A stretch of 64,000 nucleotides of DNA. Origin: AP-15 sp035503615. Lineage in GTDB: Bacteria > Pseudomonadota > Alphaproteobacteria > ATCC43930 > CGMCC-115725. A program made the position numbers and the translations under genes. Under the pieces are notes generated by a model. The model was given only the letters and a program-made list of their open reading frames with translations. It made no database searches and was not told the origin of the DNA. Shown piece after piece: positions 16,261 through 24,653 of this stretch. Location of the stretch: the NCBI GenBank assembly GCA_035503615.1, contig DATJTI010000042.1, positions 1 to 64,000 on the forward strand, read 5' to 3'. Each line of letters begins with the position of its first letter. The first letter of the stretch is position 1.

Positions 16261-17028
16261 ATGACGCCACGCTCGGCGGGACGGGTCGCCTTGATCACCG
16301 GAGGTGCGCGCGGCATCGGTGCCGCGACTGCCGACCGGCTGGCCGAGGAAGGTGCGGCGATCGCCATCTGTGACCTCGACGGTGCCGCCGCAGCAGCGAC
16401 CGCGGCCGAGATCGGCGCACGGCACGGGGTCGCAGTGCTCGGCCTCTCTGCCGATGTCGGTATCGCCGCCGAGGTCGAGCGCGCGGTCGCCGAGATCGTG
16501 GCCGGACTCGGCTCGCTCGACATCCTGGTCAACAACGCCGGCATCACCCGCGACAACCTGATCCATCGCATGAGCGAGGAGGATTGGGACGCGGTCTCCC
16601 TGGTTCACCTCAAAGGTGCGTTTTTGTGCGCACGGGCGGCGCAGCGCGAGATGGTCAAGCGGAATTGGGGACGGATCATCAACCTGTCCTCGGCCTCGGC
16701 CCTCGGCAATCGCGGCCAGACCAACTATTCGACGGCAAAGGCCGGGCTCCAAGGCATGGCGCGCACGCTGGCGATCGAGCTCGGCCGGTTCGGCATCACC
16801 GCCAACGCGGTGGCACCGGGCTTTATCGACAGTGAGATGACCCGCGCGGTGGCGATCCGCCTCGGCCGCGATATCGAGGAATACAAGGCCGAGCGGGCCA
16901 AGGCGATCCCGGTCGGTCGGGTCGGCGTGCCGCGCGACGTCGCCAACGTCATCGCCTTCCTCGCCAGTGACGATGCGTCATTCGTTTCCGGCCAAGTCAT
17001 CTATGTCGCGGGCGGTCCGCGCGGCTGA
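16261..17028 (+). CDS. FabG-like 3-oxoacyl-ACP/CoA reductase (SDR)
   Basis: Classical short-chain dehydrogenase of 255 aa. Seen: the cofactor motif ITGGARGIGAATA, the structural NNAG (LDILVNNAGI), the catalytic Ser in IINLSSASALGNRG, YSTAK (Tyr-x3-Lys) and the C-terminal SFVSGQVIYVAGG. Residues resemble acetoacetyl/3-oxoacyl reductases, with NADPH likely preferred. GGAGG precedes the ATG by nine bases. The gene stands alone, so its pathway (fatty acid or polyhydroxyalkanoate) is undetermined. Confidence 0.88.
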   Translation: MTPRSAGRVALITGGARGIGAATADRLAEEGAAIAICDLDGAAAAATAAEIGARHGVAVLGLSADVGIAAEVERAVAEIVAGLGSLDILVNNAGITRDNLIHRMSEEDWDAVSLVHLKGAFLCARAAQREMVKRNWGRIINLSSASALGNRGQTNYSTAKAGLQGMARTLAIELGRFGITANAVAPGFIDSEMTRAVAIRLGRDIEEYKAERAKAIPVGRVGVPRDVANVIAFLASDDASFVSGQVIYVAGGPRG

Positions 17029-17055
17029 AGGGCGCTGCCCGACTGCCCCGGCCAG

Positions 17056-17095
17056 CCGACCTCCGGGGGCCGACATCCGGGGCCGACATCGGGAG
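17056..17095. repeat. 13-14 bp tandem repeat, three degenerate copies
   Basis: CCGACCTCCGGGGG, CCGACATCCGGGG and CCGACATCGGGAG follow one another in the spacer between the SDR and AarF genes. Confidence 0.55.
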
Positions 17096-17156
17096 CAGGC
17101 GGTGCCGGTCTTGCAGCGCCAGTGGTCGACCGTAGATAACCCTCCAGGGATCGGTG

Positions 17157-18500
17157 ATGGTCAGCGACGACAATTCCTTGACGGGGCGGGTGCGGCGTTA
17201 TGCGCAGGTATCGAGTGCCATGGGCGGCCTCGCCGCGCGGCTCGCCGGCGAGCGCTATCTCGGCATCGCAGTCGATCGCAGCCGCCATGCCGCCGACCTG
17301 AAGGCGGCACTCGGCGGCATCAAGGGGCCGCTGATGAAGGTCGCCCAATTGCTGGCCACGATCCCCGACGCACTACCCCGCGAATATGTCGATGAACTGG
17401 TCCAGTTGCAGGCAAACGCGCCGGCGATGGGCTGGCCGTTTGTGCGGCGGCGGATGGCCGGCGAGTTGGGGGTGGATTGGCAGGGCCGCTTTCGCAGCTT
17501 CGACAAAACCGCCGCGCGCGCCGCCTCGCTGGGCCAGGTGCACCACGCGATCGGGCTCGACGGCACCGTGCTCGCCTGCAAATTGCAGTATCCGGAGATG
17601 GCCTCGGCGGTCGAAGCCGACCTGCGCCAGCTGAAGCTGGCGATGGGGCTCTATGAGCGCTATGACCGTGCGGTCAGCACCGCCGAGATCCATGCCGAGA
17701 TCGCCGAGCGGCTGCGCGAGGAGCTCGACTACCAGCGCGAGGCCGCGCATATGCGGCTCTATGGCGCGATCCTGCGCGACGAAGCGGGGATCACGGTGCC
17801 GCGACCGATCGCCGAACTGTCGACCCGGCGCCTCCTGACGATGACCTGGCTCGACGGCGCGCCGATCCTCGACACGGCCAAGGCATCGATCGCGCGGCGC
17901 AACCAGGTGGCGCTGCGCATGTTCCGGGTCTGGTACGTGCCGTTCTATCATTACGGCGTCATTCACGGCGACCCGCATCTCGGCAATTACACGGTGACCT
18001 CCGAGGGGGGCGTCAACCTCCTGGATTTCGGCTGCGTGCGGGTGTTTCGCGCCGCCTTCGTCAAGGGTGTGATCGACCTCTATCACGCGCTCGAGCGCGG
18101 CGACCGGGAGCTGGCGGTGCACGCCTATAAGAGCTGGGGGTTCGGCGACCTGTCGCGCGAGATGATCGAGGTGCTGAACCGCTGGGCGTCCTTTGTCTAC
18201 GGCCCGTTGCTCGACGACCGCACCCGGCTGATCCAGGACAAGGCGAAAGGCGGCGACGGCGCCGGGCTGGTCGAGAGCGTGCACCGCGACATCCGCCGCC
18301 TCGGCGGGGTGCGGCCGCCACGCGAGTTTGTGTTTATGGACCGGGCCGCGGTTGGGCTCGGCTCGGTCTTTATGCACCTGAAGGCCGAGATCAACTGGCA
18401 CCGCCTGTTTCACGAACTGATCGAGGATTTTGACGAGACCGCACTCGCTAGCCGCCAGACCGCCGCACTCGACGCCGCCGGGGTACCGGGCGCGGCGTGA
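17157..18500 (+). CDS. AarF/ABC1/UbiB-family atypical kinase-like protein
   Basis: 447 aa protein-kinase-like ATPase of the UbiB/COQ8 group, which supports ubiquinone biosynthesis or lipid homeostasis at the inner membrane. Seen: the N-terminal KxGQ-region variant MKVAQLLATIPDALP, the alanine-rich loop ARAASLGQVHHA replacing the P-loop, the lysine in LACKLQYP, ELDYQREAAH, the catalytic HGDPHLGNY and the metal-binding LDFGCVR. ATG 17157 is preferred to GTG 17154 on spacing from AGGGA. The stop overlaps the next gene start by four bases (GTGA), so the two are translationally coupled. Confidence 0.92.
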   Translation: MVSDDNSLTGRVRRYAQVSSAMGGLAARLAGERYLGIAVDRSRHAADLKAALGGIKGPLMKVAQLLATIPDALPREYVDELVQLQANAPAMGWPFVRRRMAGELGVDWQGRFRSFDKTAARAASLGQVHHAIGLDGTVLACKLQYPEMASAVEADLRQLKLAMGLYERYDRAVSTAEIHAEIAERLREELDYQREAAHMRLYGAILRDEAGITVPRPIAELSTRRLLTMTWLDGAPILDTAKASIARRNQVALRMFRVWYVPFYHYGVIHGDPHLGNYTVTSEGGVNLLDFGCVRVFRAAFVKGVIDLYHALERGDRELAVHAYKSWGFGDLSREMIEVLNRWASFVYGPLLDDRTRLIQDKAKGGDGAGLVESVHRDIRRLGGVRPPREFVFMDRAAVGLGSVFMHLKAEINWHRLFHELIEDFDETALASRQTAALDAAGVPGAA

Positions 18501-19183
18501 CACCCGATCTCGTCATCTTCGATTGCGATGGCGTCCTGGTCGACAGCGAGCCGATCATCAACCGTGCGCACGCCCGGGTGCTGAACGCGTGCGGTTATGC
18601 CACGACCGCGCAGACCCTGCTCGAACGGTTTTGCGGCATGACCGACGCGGCAGTGAAACGGATCATCGAGGGCGAGCTCGGCCGCGCGCTGCCTGGCGAT
18701 TACGACGCGCAGGTCGGCAGATTGCTGGAGCGGGAGTTCCGCGGCGCGCTGCGGGCAGTCGACGGCGTGGACGCGGCAATCGCCTCGCTCTCATCCCCGG
18801 TCTGCTGCTACCGGGTCTGCGTCGCTTCGAGCAGCAGCCCACTGCAGCTGCGCCGCAAGCTCGAATTGACCGGGCTGATCGACCATTTCGGCGGCAACCT
18901 GTTCAGCGCCGCGCTGGTCGCGCGCAGCAAGCCCGCCCCCGACCTGTTTCTCTACGCCGCGGCGCGGATGGGCGCCGCACCCGGGCGCTGTGTCGTCGTC
19001 GAGGACAGCCGGGCCGGAATCGAGGCTGCGCGCGCCGCCGGCATGATGGCGATCGGGTTTTGCGGCGGCAGTCATTGTGCCTCGGATCACGCGGACCGGT
19101 TGCTGGGATGCGGCGCTGCGCTCGCCATCGCCGGCATGGCGGAGCTGCTGCCGGCGATCGAGCGGCTTGCCGCGGGACCGTGA
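18497..19183 (+). CDS. HAD-superfamily phosphatase (beta-phosphoglucomutase/phosphoglycolate-like)
   Basis: 228 aa with all four HAD motifs: I, FDCDGVLVDSEP with the nucleophile Asp near residue 9; II, VASSSS; III, Lys in ARSKPAP; IV, VVEDSRAG. The helical cap between motifs I and II is the type found in beta-phosphoglucomutases and small-molecule phosphatases. Substrate unknown. The GTG start overlaps the AarF stop, so the phosphatase is co-translated with it. Confidence 0.88.
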   Translation: MTPDLVIFDCDGVLVDSEPIINRAHARVLNACGYATTAQTLLERFCGMTDAAVKRIIEGELGRALPGDYDAQVGRLLEREFRGALRAVDGVDAAIASLSSPVCCYRVCVASSSSPLQLRRKLELTGLIDHFGGNLFSAALVARSKPAPDLFLYAAARMGAAPGRCVVVEDSRAGIEAARAAGMMAIGFCGGSHCASDHADRLLGCGAALAIAGMAELLPAIERLAAGP

Positions 19184-19210
19184 ACCCTCGGCCGGACCGG
19201 CGCCGATCCG

Positions 19211-20410
19211 TTAGACGACGCCGTCCTCGCGCAGCCGGGCGACCTCACCCGCGGCGAGGCCACAAATTTCGCCGAGCAGGGCCGTGGTGTGCTCGCCCAG
19301 CTGCGGCGGGCGGGCGACGCTGGCCGGCGAATCCGACAATTTGACCGGACAGCCGACCGTCTGGTAGCGGCCGCGGGTCGGATAATCGACATCGACGATC
19401 ATCTCGCGCTCTTTCAGATGCGGATCGGCCAGCACCTCGCCGGTGTCCTGGCAGGCCCCGCTCGGCACCCCGGCCGCGGCGAGGATGCGCATCGCCTCGT
19501 GCTTCGAGCGGGCGCGGGTCCAGCTTTCGACGATCGCGCTGAGCTCGGCACGATTGTCCCAGCGTGCATCCTCCGTGGCGAAGCGTGGATCATCGGCAAG
19601 CTCCGGCCGGCCGATCGCCGCGGTGAAGGCCGGCCACATCTGCTGCTGCGCGGTGATGAAGACATAATCATTGGGTCCGCCCGGGGCGCAGGGATAGGTC
19701 GTGCTCGGGACCCCTCTGCCCATCTGGTTGCCGCGCCGTGGCATCGCGCCGTGAAACCGCTGATGATCGCGCAGGCTGACCCGGATCAGGTTGACGACCG
19801 CGTCCTGCATCGACACCTCGACCTGCTGGCCGCGCCCGGTCTTGTGGCGCTGCTGCAACGCGGCGAGGATGCCGATCGCCATGTGCATGCCGGTGCCCGA
19901 ATCACCGATTGCCGGCACGACAAAGGTCGGCGGGTTCTCCGGGAAGCCGGTGATGCTCATCGCCCCGCCCATCGCCTGGGCGATCGGCTCGTAGCTCTTG
20001 AAGTCGCGGTACGGACCATAGGTGCCGAAGCCCTTGATCGATGCATAGATCAGTCGCGGATTGATCCGCTGGATCGCCTCCCAGCCAAAGCCGAGCCGGT
20101 CGAGCGCACCGGGCCCGAAATTTTCGAGCAGCACGTCGGATTTGGCGAGCAGCTCACGAAACAGCTCCTTGCCGCGCCCGGTCTTCAGGTTGAGCGTCAG
20201 GCTCTTCTTGTTGGCGTTGAACAAAAGGAAGAACAGGCTGTCGCTATCGGCCCGGTCGCGCATGTTGCGCCTGGCGACATCGCCGCCCTTGGGCTCCTCG
20301 AGCTTGATCACGTCGGCGCCGAGGAACCCGAGAATCTGGGCGCAGGCAGGCCCCGCCTGATTATGGGTCATGTCGATGATGCGGATACCGTCGAGGGCTT
20401 GGCTCATCAT
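19211..20410 (-). CDS. CaiB/BaiF-family CoA-transferase
   Basis: Class III CoA-transferase of 399 aa, moving CoA between carboxylic acids in the cytoplasm. Seen: LDGIRIIDMTHNQAGPACAQ at the N-terminus, ADVIKLEEPKGGD, SLTLNLKTGRGKELF, DVLLENFGPGALDRLGFG and the catalytic Asp in AIGDSGTGMH, with the C-terminal GCPVKLSDSP. Formyl-CoA and succinyl-CoA:carboxylate transferases share this layout, and the substrate cannot be told. An ACGGAG site precedes the ATGATG start. Convergent with the HAD gene. Confidence 0.9.
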   Translation of the reverse strand: MMSQALDGIRIIDMTHNQAGPACAQILGFLGADVIKLEEPKGGDVARRNMRDRADSDSLFFLLFNANKKSLTLNLKTGRGKELFRELLAKSDVLLENFGPGALDRLGFGWEAIQRINPRLIYASIKGFGTYGPYRDFKSYEPIAQAMGGAMSITGFPENPPTFVVPAIGDSGTGMHMAIGILAALQQRHKTGRGQQVEVSMQDAVVNLIRVSLRDHQRFHGAMPRRGNQMGRGVPSTTYPCAPGGPNDYVFITAQQQMWPAFTAAIGRPELADDPRFATEDARWDNRAELSAIVESWTRARSKHEAMRILAAAGVPSGACQDTGEVLADPHLKEREMIVDVDYPTRGRYQTVGCPVKLSDSPASVARPPQLGEHTTALLGEICGLAAGEVARLREDGVV

Positions 20411-20512
20411 TCGCTCCGTTGGTCCGATCCGTCTCGCCGGCGAGTATAGCCCGGTGCGGCGGTTTCGCAGCGGGCTCGCTGATCAGCCGGCGCCGTTGCG
20501 CGGAATCCGCAG

Positions 20513-20538
20513 CCCGGCCATTTGCCCCGGCCATTTGC
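20513..20538. repeat. 13-bp perfect direct repeat, two copies
   Basis: CCCGGCCATTTGC at 20513-20525 and again at 20526-20538, in the spacer between the divergent CoA-transferase and SDR genes. Confidence 0.7.
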
Positions 20539-20610
20539 CAAAGCCTGGCATCCCCCGGCGTTACGCGCGACTATAGATTCGCCGATAGCGATTTTGCGGA
20601 GGTCATCACG

Positions 20611-21336
20611 ATGGTCGATTTTGCCGGCAGCCATGTCGTCGTGACCGGCGGCACCGGCGCCCTGGGCCGCGCGGTCGTCGCGGCGCTGCGCGCCGCCGGG
20701 GCGGTATGCCATCTGCCCAATCTGGTGGCTGCCGAACTCGACGATTTCCCCCATCGGCATGATGCCGGGGTGCACATCACGCGCAACATCGATGTCGCCG
20801 ATGAGGCCGCGGTGCAGCGCTTTTATCAGGGCCTGCCGCCGTTATGGGCGTCGATCCATCTCGCCGGCGGGTTTGCGATGGCGCCGATCGGCGATATGTC
20901 CGCGGCCGATTTCGTGGCGCAGTTTCGCATGAACGCACTTTCCGCGTTTCTGTGCTCGGCAGCAGCGATCGGTGCCTTCCGGCGGCGACCGGGCCCAGGC
21001 CCGAGCGGCGCGCGCGGCGGCCGGATCGTCAATATCGCCGCACGTCCGGCCTTGGAACCGCGGCACGGCGCCGGCATGGTCGCCTACGCCGCGGCGAAAT
21101 CGGCGGTCGCCGCCCTGACCCAGGCCCTGGCCGAAGAGACCGTCGCCGAAGAGATCTGGATCAATGCGATCGCTCCATCGATCCTCGATACGCCGGCGAA
21201 CCGCGACGCGATGCCGAATGCCGATCACGGCCGCTGGGTCCCGCCCGCCGAGGCCGCCGACCTGATCGCGTTTCTCGCCTCCCCGCAGAACCGGGTGACT
21301 CGCGGTGCGGTGATCCCGGTCTATGGCGGGTCGTGA
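20611..21336 (+). CDS. SDR-family oxidoreductase with an altered catalytic triad
   Basis: 241 aa. The N-terminus VVVTGGTGALGRAVVAALRA is a normal NAD(P) loop and YAAAKSAVAALTQALAE carries Tyr-x3-Lys. The expected Ser 13 residues before the Tyr falls in IVNIAARPALEPRHGAG, where there is Pro or Ala instead. The usual NNAG is replaced by HLAGG. Both changes suggest altered or lost dehydrogenase chemistry. The C-terminus TRGAVIPVYGGS is standard. Start ATG 20611 follows GCGGAGG. A frame open upstream to 20419 is not coding. The stop codon lies in the first copy of a 17-bp repeat. Confidence 0.85.
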   Translation: MVDFAGSHVVVTGGTGALGRAVVAALRAAGAVCHLPNLVAAELDDFPHRHDAGVHITRNIDVADEAAVQRFYQGLPPLWASIHLAGGFAMAPIGDMSAADFVAQFRMNALSAFLCSAAAIGAFRRRPGPGPSGARGGRIVNIAARPALEPRHGAGMVAYAAAKSAVAALTQALAEETVAEEIWINAIAPSILDTPANRDAMPNADHGRWVPPAEAADLIAFLASPQNRVTRGAVIPVYGGS

Positions 21337-21371
21337 GCTATGGCGGGTCGTGAGCTAGGGCGGGTCGTGAG
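21321..21371. repeat. 17-bp tandem repeat, three copies, covering a stop codon
   Basis: CTATGGCGGGTCGTGAG at 21321-21337 and 21338-21354, then CTAGGGCGGGTCGTGAG at 21355-21371. The first copy encodes the last four residues and the TGA (21334-21336) of the SDR gene, so the array looks like a duplication of a gene end. Confidence 0.9.
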
Positions 21372-21692
21372 CGTCACTGGCGGCAGGTCTGCGATCGCGC
21401 TCGAATCCGGGAATCCGCCGACCGGGTGCCGGGCGCGGCGCCGGGCGCGGCGGACCGCACCGCGCTCGCCACTGTCTGGCGCCAGCAACCGGTCCCGGCC
21501 GCATCGCGCCGCGGAGTGACGCGCGGGGGGTCGTTTCGAGTGCCTTTTAATCCCATGTTGCATTGCAGCAACATCGCTGCAACAATCTCTTAAGAACGGT
21601 TATAAGACCTATTCCAAATTTGCATTTTGCAGCGCAGCAGAATGGCGCTACCTCTGTCGCAGCGGAATTGCGAATTGGATGCGGGGTCGCCG
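21337..21692. other. Spacer downstream of the SDR gene
   Basis: About 356 bases. Besides the 17-bp repeat it holds an AT-rich stretch (21540-21640) with a hairpin ATGTTGC-ATTGCA-GCAACAT at 21555-21574. The hairpin could be an operator or attenuator for the small membrane protein gene that follows. No gene is seen. Confidence 0.45.
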
Positions 21693-21896
21693 ATGAAGCA
21701 CAGCGCGGGACGTCTCGAACGGGTTGCCAGCGAAATGAACGCATGGCTTTTGGCGGTCGCCATCGGTCTCGGCATGCTGGATCTGACTGTGCTGGTGGCC
21801 AAGGCGATGCCGGCACTGCCGCAATTGCCGGCCGCCGCCGACACCCAGACGACTGCGCCGAACCCGCCAGCGCCGCCGCCGGCAACCCGCGGCTAA
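21693..21896 (+). CDS. 67-residue single-span membrane protein
   Basis: Starts MKHSAGRLERVASEMN, then a transmembrane helix AWLLAVAIGLGMLDLTVLVA, and a periplasmic Pro/Ala-rich tail (PAPPPATRG). Topology is likely N-in. The start at 21693 is favoured because upstream in-frame residues are basic and unlike a protein N-terminus. Function unknown, and its reality rests on the coherent helix and charge pattern. Confidence 0.5.
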   Translation: MKHSAGRLERVASEMNAWLLAVAIGLGMLDLTVLVAKAMPALPQLPAAADTQTTAPNPPAPPPATRG

Positions 21897-21928
21897 CAGC
21901 GTTTACGGGCGCAGCGACGCCTATTGTT

Positions 21929-21966
21929 GACGCGACAAGGCGGGGTCGATGCGACAAGGCGGGCTG
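21929..21966. repeat. 19-bp direct repeat, two copies
   Basis: GACGCGACAAGGCGGGGTC at 21929-21947 and GATGCGACAAGGCGGGCTG at 21948-21966, intergenic. Confidence 0.7.
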
Positions 21967-22073
21967 CCCTCGACCCGAGGCTAAAGGCGCTCTTCCGATA
22001 TCGCCCGCGCGGCACCGAGGCAATTCGTTGGCGGCGCCGAACCTTTGGCGGCATGGCGGCATCGATGCGGATG

Positions 22074-22283
22074 TCAGCGGTGAAGGTCGAGCGCGGCGGC
22101 TGCAGCGCGCGGGCGGCGACGCTGGCGCAGGTGCTCGAATTCGGCGGCGCGTTGCTGCAGCGCCTGCCGGTCGGCATGGCTGACGGTGCCCTGGGTGCGC
22201 ACGACACAGGCGGTCGGGCAGCGGGTGACGCCGTTGTCGCGAATAAAAGCGGCGATGGCAGCTTCGTGTTCGCTGTTGCGCAT
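22074..22283 (-). CDS. 69-residue conserved-type hypothetical protein
   Basis: Begins MRNSEHEAAIAAFIRDNGVT. The core RCPTACVVRTQGTVSHADR, with a Cys-x3-Cys pair, is a pattern I associate with small hypothetical proteins of alphaproteobacteria, followed by a helical AEFEHLRQRRR. GAGG lies just before the ATG. Two ATGGTTAA (CtrA half-site-like) boxes lie about 80-100 bases upstream. No function is known. Confidence 0.6.
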   Translation of the reverse strand: MRNSEHEAAIAAFIRDNGVTRCPTACVVRTQGTVSHADRQALQQRAAEFEHLRQRRRPRAAAAALDLHR

Positions 22284-22360
22284 GACCTCTATTCCTGTCT
22301 TAGCCGGTCGTTGTCGCGAGCGACTCTAAGCGGAAGAGGCATGAATACTGCACGGAATTG

Positions 22361-22389
22361 ATGGTTAAATTTGCTGCTTTGATGGTTAA
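22361..22389. promoter_or_regulatory. Pair of CtrA half-site-like boxes
   Basis: ATGGTTAA occurs at 22361-22368 and 22382-22389, exactly two helical turns apart. The complement is TTAACCAT, the 8-mer reported as a CtrA half-site in Caulobacter. They precede the minus-strand 69-residue gene. The surrounding TTGATGGTTAA is duplicated, so the pair may also be the result of a 21-bp tandem duplication. Binding is a hypothesis. Confidence 0.3.
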
Positions 22390-22461
22390 GTTAATCTTGA
22401 ACGCGCCACCTACCACGCCAAGCGCTCTGCCTTGGCCATCGCCCGGCAGCATGCGGCACGG

Positions 22462-24516
22462 CTAGCCTTCCTCCGGAATACCTTCGAGCTCGGCGAGCCA
22501 GACCGCGGCATTCGCGTCCGAGGGTGCGCGCCAGTCGCCGCGCGGCGACAGCGATCCGCCTGACGAAATCTTCGGACCGTTGGGCAGCGCCGAGCGCTTG
22601 AACTGGCTCTGCTGATAGAAGCGCTGCACAAACACCCGCAGCCAGCGCTTGATCTCGGCGAGATTATAGGCGCGCCGCGCCGTCTGCGGGGTATTGACTG
22701 GCCATGCCCCGCGCTCGACATCGGCCCAGGCGTTCCACGCCAGATAGGCGATCTTGGACGGGCTGAACCCCCATCGCGTCGCGTAATAAAGATTGAAATC
22801 CTGCAGCGCATAGGGACCGACGACGCTTTCGGTCGACTGGATCAGACCGTCGGCGCCGGGCGGCACCAGCTCCGGCGAGATCTCGGTCGCGAGGATCGCC
22901 TCGAGGATCGGCGCCGTCTGCGGTCCCAGTTCGCCCGACGCCGCGACAAAGCGGATCAAATGCTGGATCAGCGTCTTGGCGACCGAGGCGTTCGGGTTGT
23001 AATGCGACATCTGGTCGCCGACCCCATAGGTGCACCAGCCGAGCCCAAGCTCGGACAAGTCGCCGGTGCCGACCACCAGCCCACCATTATGGTTGGCGAG
23101 CCGGAACAGATAGTCTGTGCGCAACCCGGCCTGGACGTTTTCAAAGGTCACGTCGTAATGCGCCGTGCCCCGGGCCGAGGCGTGGCCGATATCTTCGAGC
23201 AGCTGCCGCGCCGCCGGGCGGATGTCGATCTCGGCGCCGCTGACGCCCAATGCCGACATCAGCTTCCAGGCATTCGCCTTCGTCGCCTCGCCGGTGGCGA
23301 AGCCCGGTAGCGTGTAGGCCAGGATATTGGTGCGCGGCAGCCCGAGCCGGTCCATCGTGCGCGCCGCGACGATCAGCGCCTGGGTTGAATCGAGCCCGCC
23401 GGAGACACCGATCACGAGCTTTTCGAGCCCGGTCGCGGTGAGCCGCTGGGCCAGCCCCTGGACCTGGATGTTGTACGCCTCGTAGCAGTTCTCGCGCAGC
23501 GTCGCCGGGTCGGACGGCACATAGGGGAACCGCTCGACCTCACGGCTGAGCGCCAGCCGTTCGCCGGGGGCGGTGAACGCAAACTCGATCGTGCGGAACG
23601 CCGGCAGCGAATTTGTCGCGGCGCGGGCGCAATCGCCAAAGGTGTTGGTGCGCATCCGCTCCTGCCGGATCCGGCCGAGATCGACATCGGCCTTGGCCAT
23701 CTGCGGATGTGCCGAAAACCGCTCGGTCTCGGCCAGCCCCACACCGAGCTCGAAGATGCCGGCTTGACCGTCCCAGGCGAGATCGGTCGTCGATTCCCCA
23801 GCCCCGGCCGCGGAATAGGCATAGGCGGCGAGGCAGCGCGCCGATTGCGCGGCGCATAGGAGGCGGCGCATCTGCGCTTTGCCGATCGTGATGTTGCTGG
23901 CCGACAGGTTCAGCAGGAGCTCGGCACCGCAGAGTGCCGCCGCGGTGCTCGGCGGCTGCGGCACCCACAGATCCTCGCAGATCTCGACATGGAAGGTGAA
24001 CCCGGCCGCCCCGCCGGCGGCAAACAAGAGATCGCTGCCAAACGGCACTCGCTCGCCGGCGAGGGTGATCGACCGGCCGCCGGTGCCCTCGCCCGAGGTG
24101 AAATGGCGCCGTTCATAAAATTCGCGGTAATTCGGCAGGTAAACCTTCGGCACCACGCCGAGCAGCCGCCCGTGATCGATCACTGCCGCGCAATTGTAGA
24201 GGTGTCCCTGGCAGCGCAACGGGGCGCCGACGACAAAGGCCGGAAACAGCTCGCGGCTTGCTCGCACCAGCCGGGCGAGCTCGTCCTCGACCGCATCGAG
24301 CAGCGCGTCCTGGAACAACAAATCGTCGATCGCGTAAGCCGACAGGCACAGCTCGGGGAACACCATCAGTGCGACCCGCGCTGCGTCGCCGGCGGCGAGC
24401 AGGGCCTCGACCGCACGCGCATTGCCGCGCGGCTCGGCCACGCGAACCTGGGGCACGCAGGTGCCGACGCGCACGAATTGATGCCGGTACGGCGAAAAGA
24501 ACGAGGACATTGCCAA
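22462..24516 (-). CDS. nadE: Glutamine-dependent NAD+ synthetase
   Basis: Makes NAD+ from deamido-NAD+ with glutamine-derived ammonia. 684 aa, the long two-domain form. The nitrilase-type glutaminase domain at residues 1-330 has the triad Glu55 (FPELCLS), Lys124 (VVPKVYLPNY) and Cys180 (HVEICEDLW). The synthetase domain has the PP-loop SGGLDST at 372-378, followed by GTGDLSELGLGWCTYGVGD and HYNPNASVAKTLI. The C-terminus RFYQQSQFKRSALPNGPK is typical of this clade. Start is ATG 24516 or 24510. It is transcribed alone, with an 18-bp repeat array upstream. Confidence 0.97.
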   Translation of the reverse strand: MAMSSFFSPYRHQFVRVGTCVPQVRVAEPRGNARAVEALLAAGDAARVALMVFPELCLSAYAIDDLLFQDALLDAVEDELARLVRASRELFPAFVVGAPLRCQGHLYNCAAVIDHGRLLGVVPKVYLPNYREFYERRHFTSGEGTGGRSITLAGERVPFGSDLLFAAGGAAGFTFHVEICEDLWVPQPPSTAAALCGAELLLNLSASNITIGKAQMRRLLCAAQSARCLAAYAYSAAGAGESTTDLAWDGQAGIFELGVGLAETERFSAHPQMAKADVDLGRIRQERMRTNTFGDCARAATNSLPAFRTIEFAFTAPGERLALSREVERFPYVPSDPATLRENCYEAYNIQVQGLAQRLTATGLEKLVIGVSGGLDSTQALIVAARTMDRLGLPRTNILAYTLPGFATGEATKANAWKLMSALGVSGAEIDIRPAARQLLEDIGHASARGTAHYDVTFENVQAGLRTDYLFRLANHNGGLVVGTGDLSELGLGWCTYGVGDQMSHYNPNASVAKTLIQHLIRFVAASGELGPQTAPILEAILATEISPELVPPGADGLIQSTESVVGPYALQDFNLYYATRWGFSPSKIAYLAWNAWADVERGAWPVNTPQTARRAYNLAEIKRWLRVFVQRFYQQSQFKRSALPNGPKISSGGSLSPRGDWRAPSDANAAVWLAELEGIPEEG

Positions 24517-24570
24517 TTGTGCTCGCAGGATCGGCCCGATTGCGTCAATCTGGGCAGCCGTAACCCGTTG

Positions 24571-24624
24571 CGAAAGGGCCTAGCCGGGCGGTAGGGCCAA
24601 ACCGGGCGAAAGGACCTAGCCGGG
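24571..24624. repeat. 18-bp tandem repeat, three copies plus a partial fourth
   Basis: CGAAAGGGCCTAGCCGGG at 24571-24588, a diverged copy at 24589-24606, CGAAAGGACCTAGCCGGG at 24607-24624, then a decaying CGAAAGGGCTAGACCG. It lies in the spacer between the nadE start and the end of the DedA gene. Confidence 0.85.
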
Positions 24625-24653
24625 CGAAAGGGCTAGACCGAGGCAGCTTCGGG

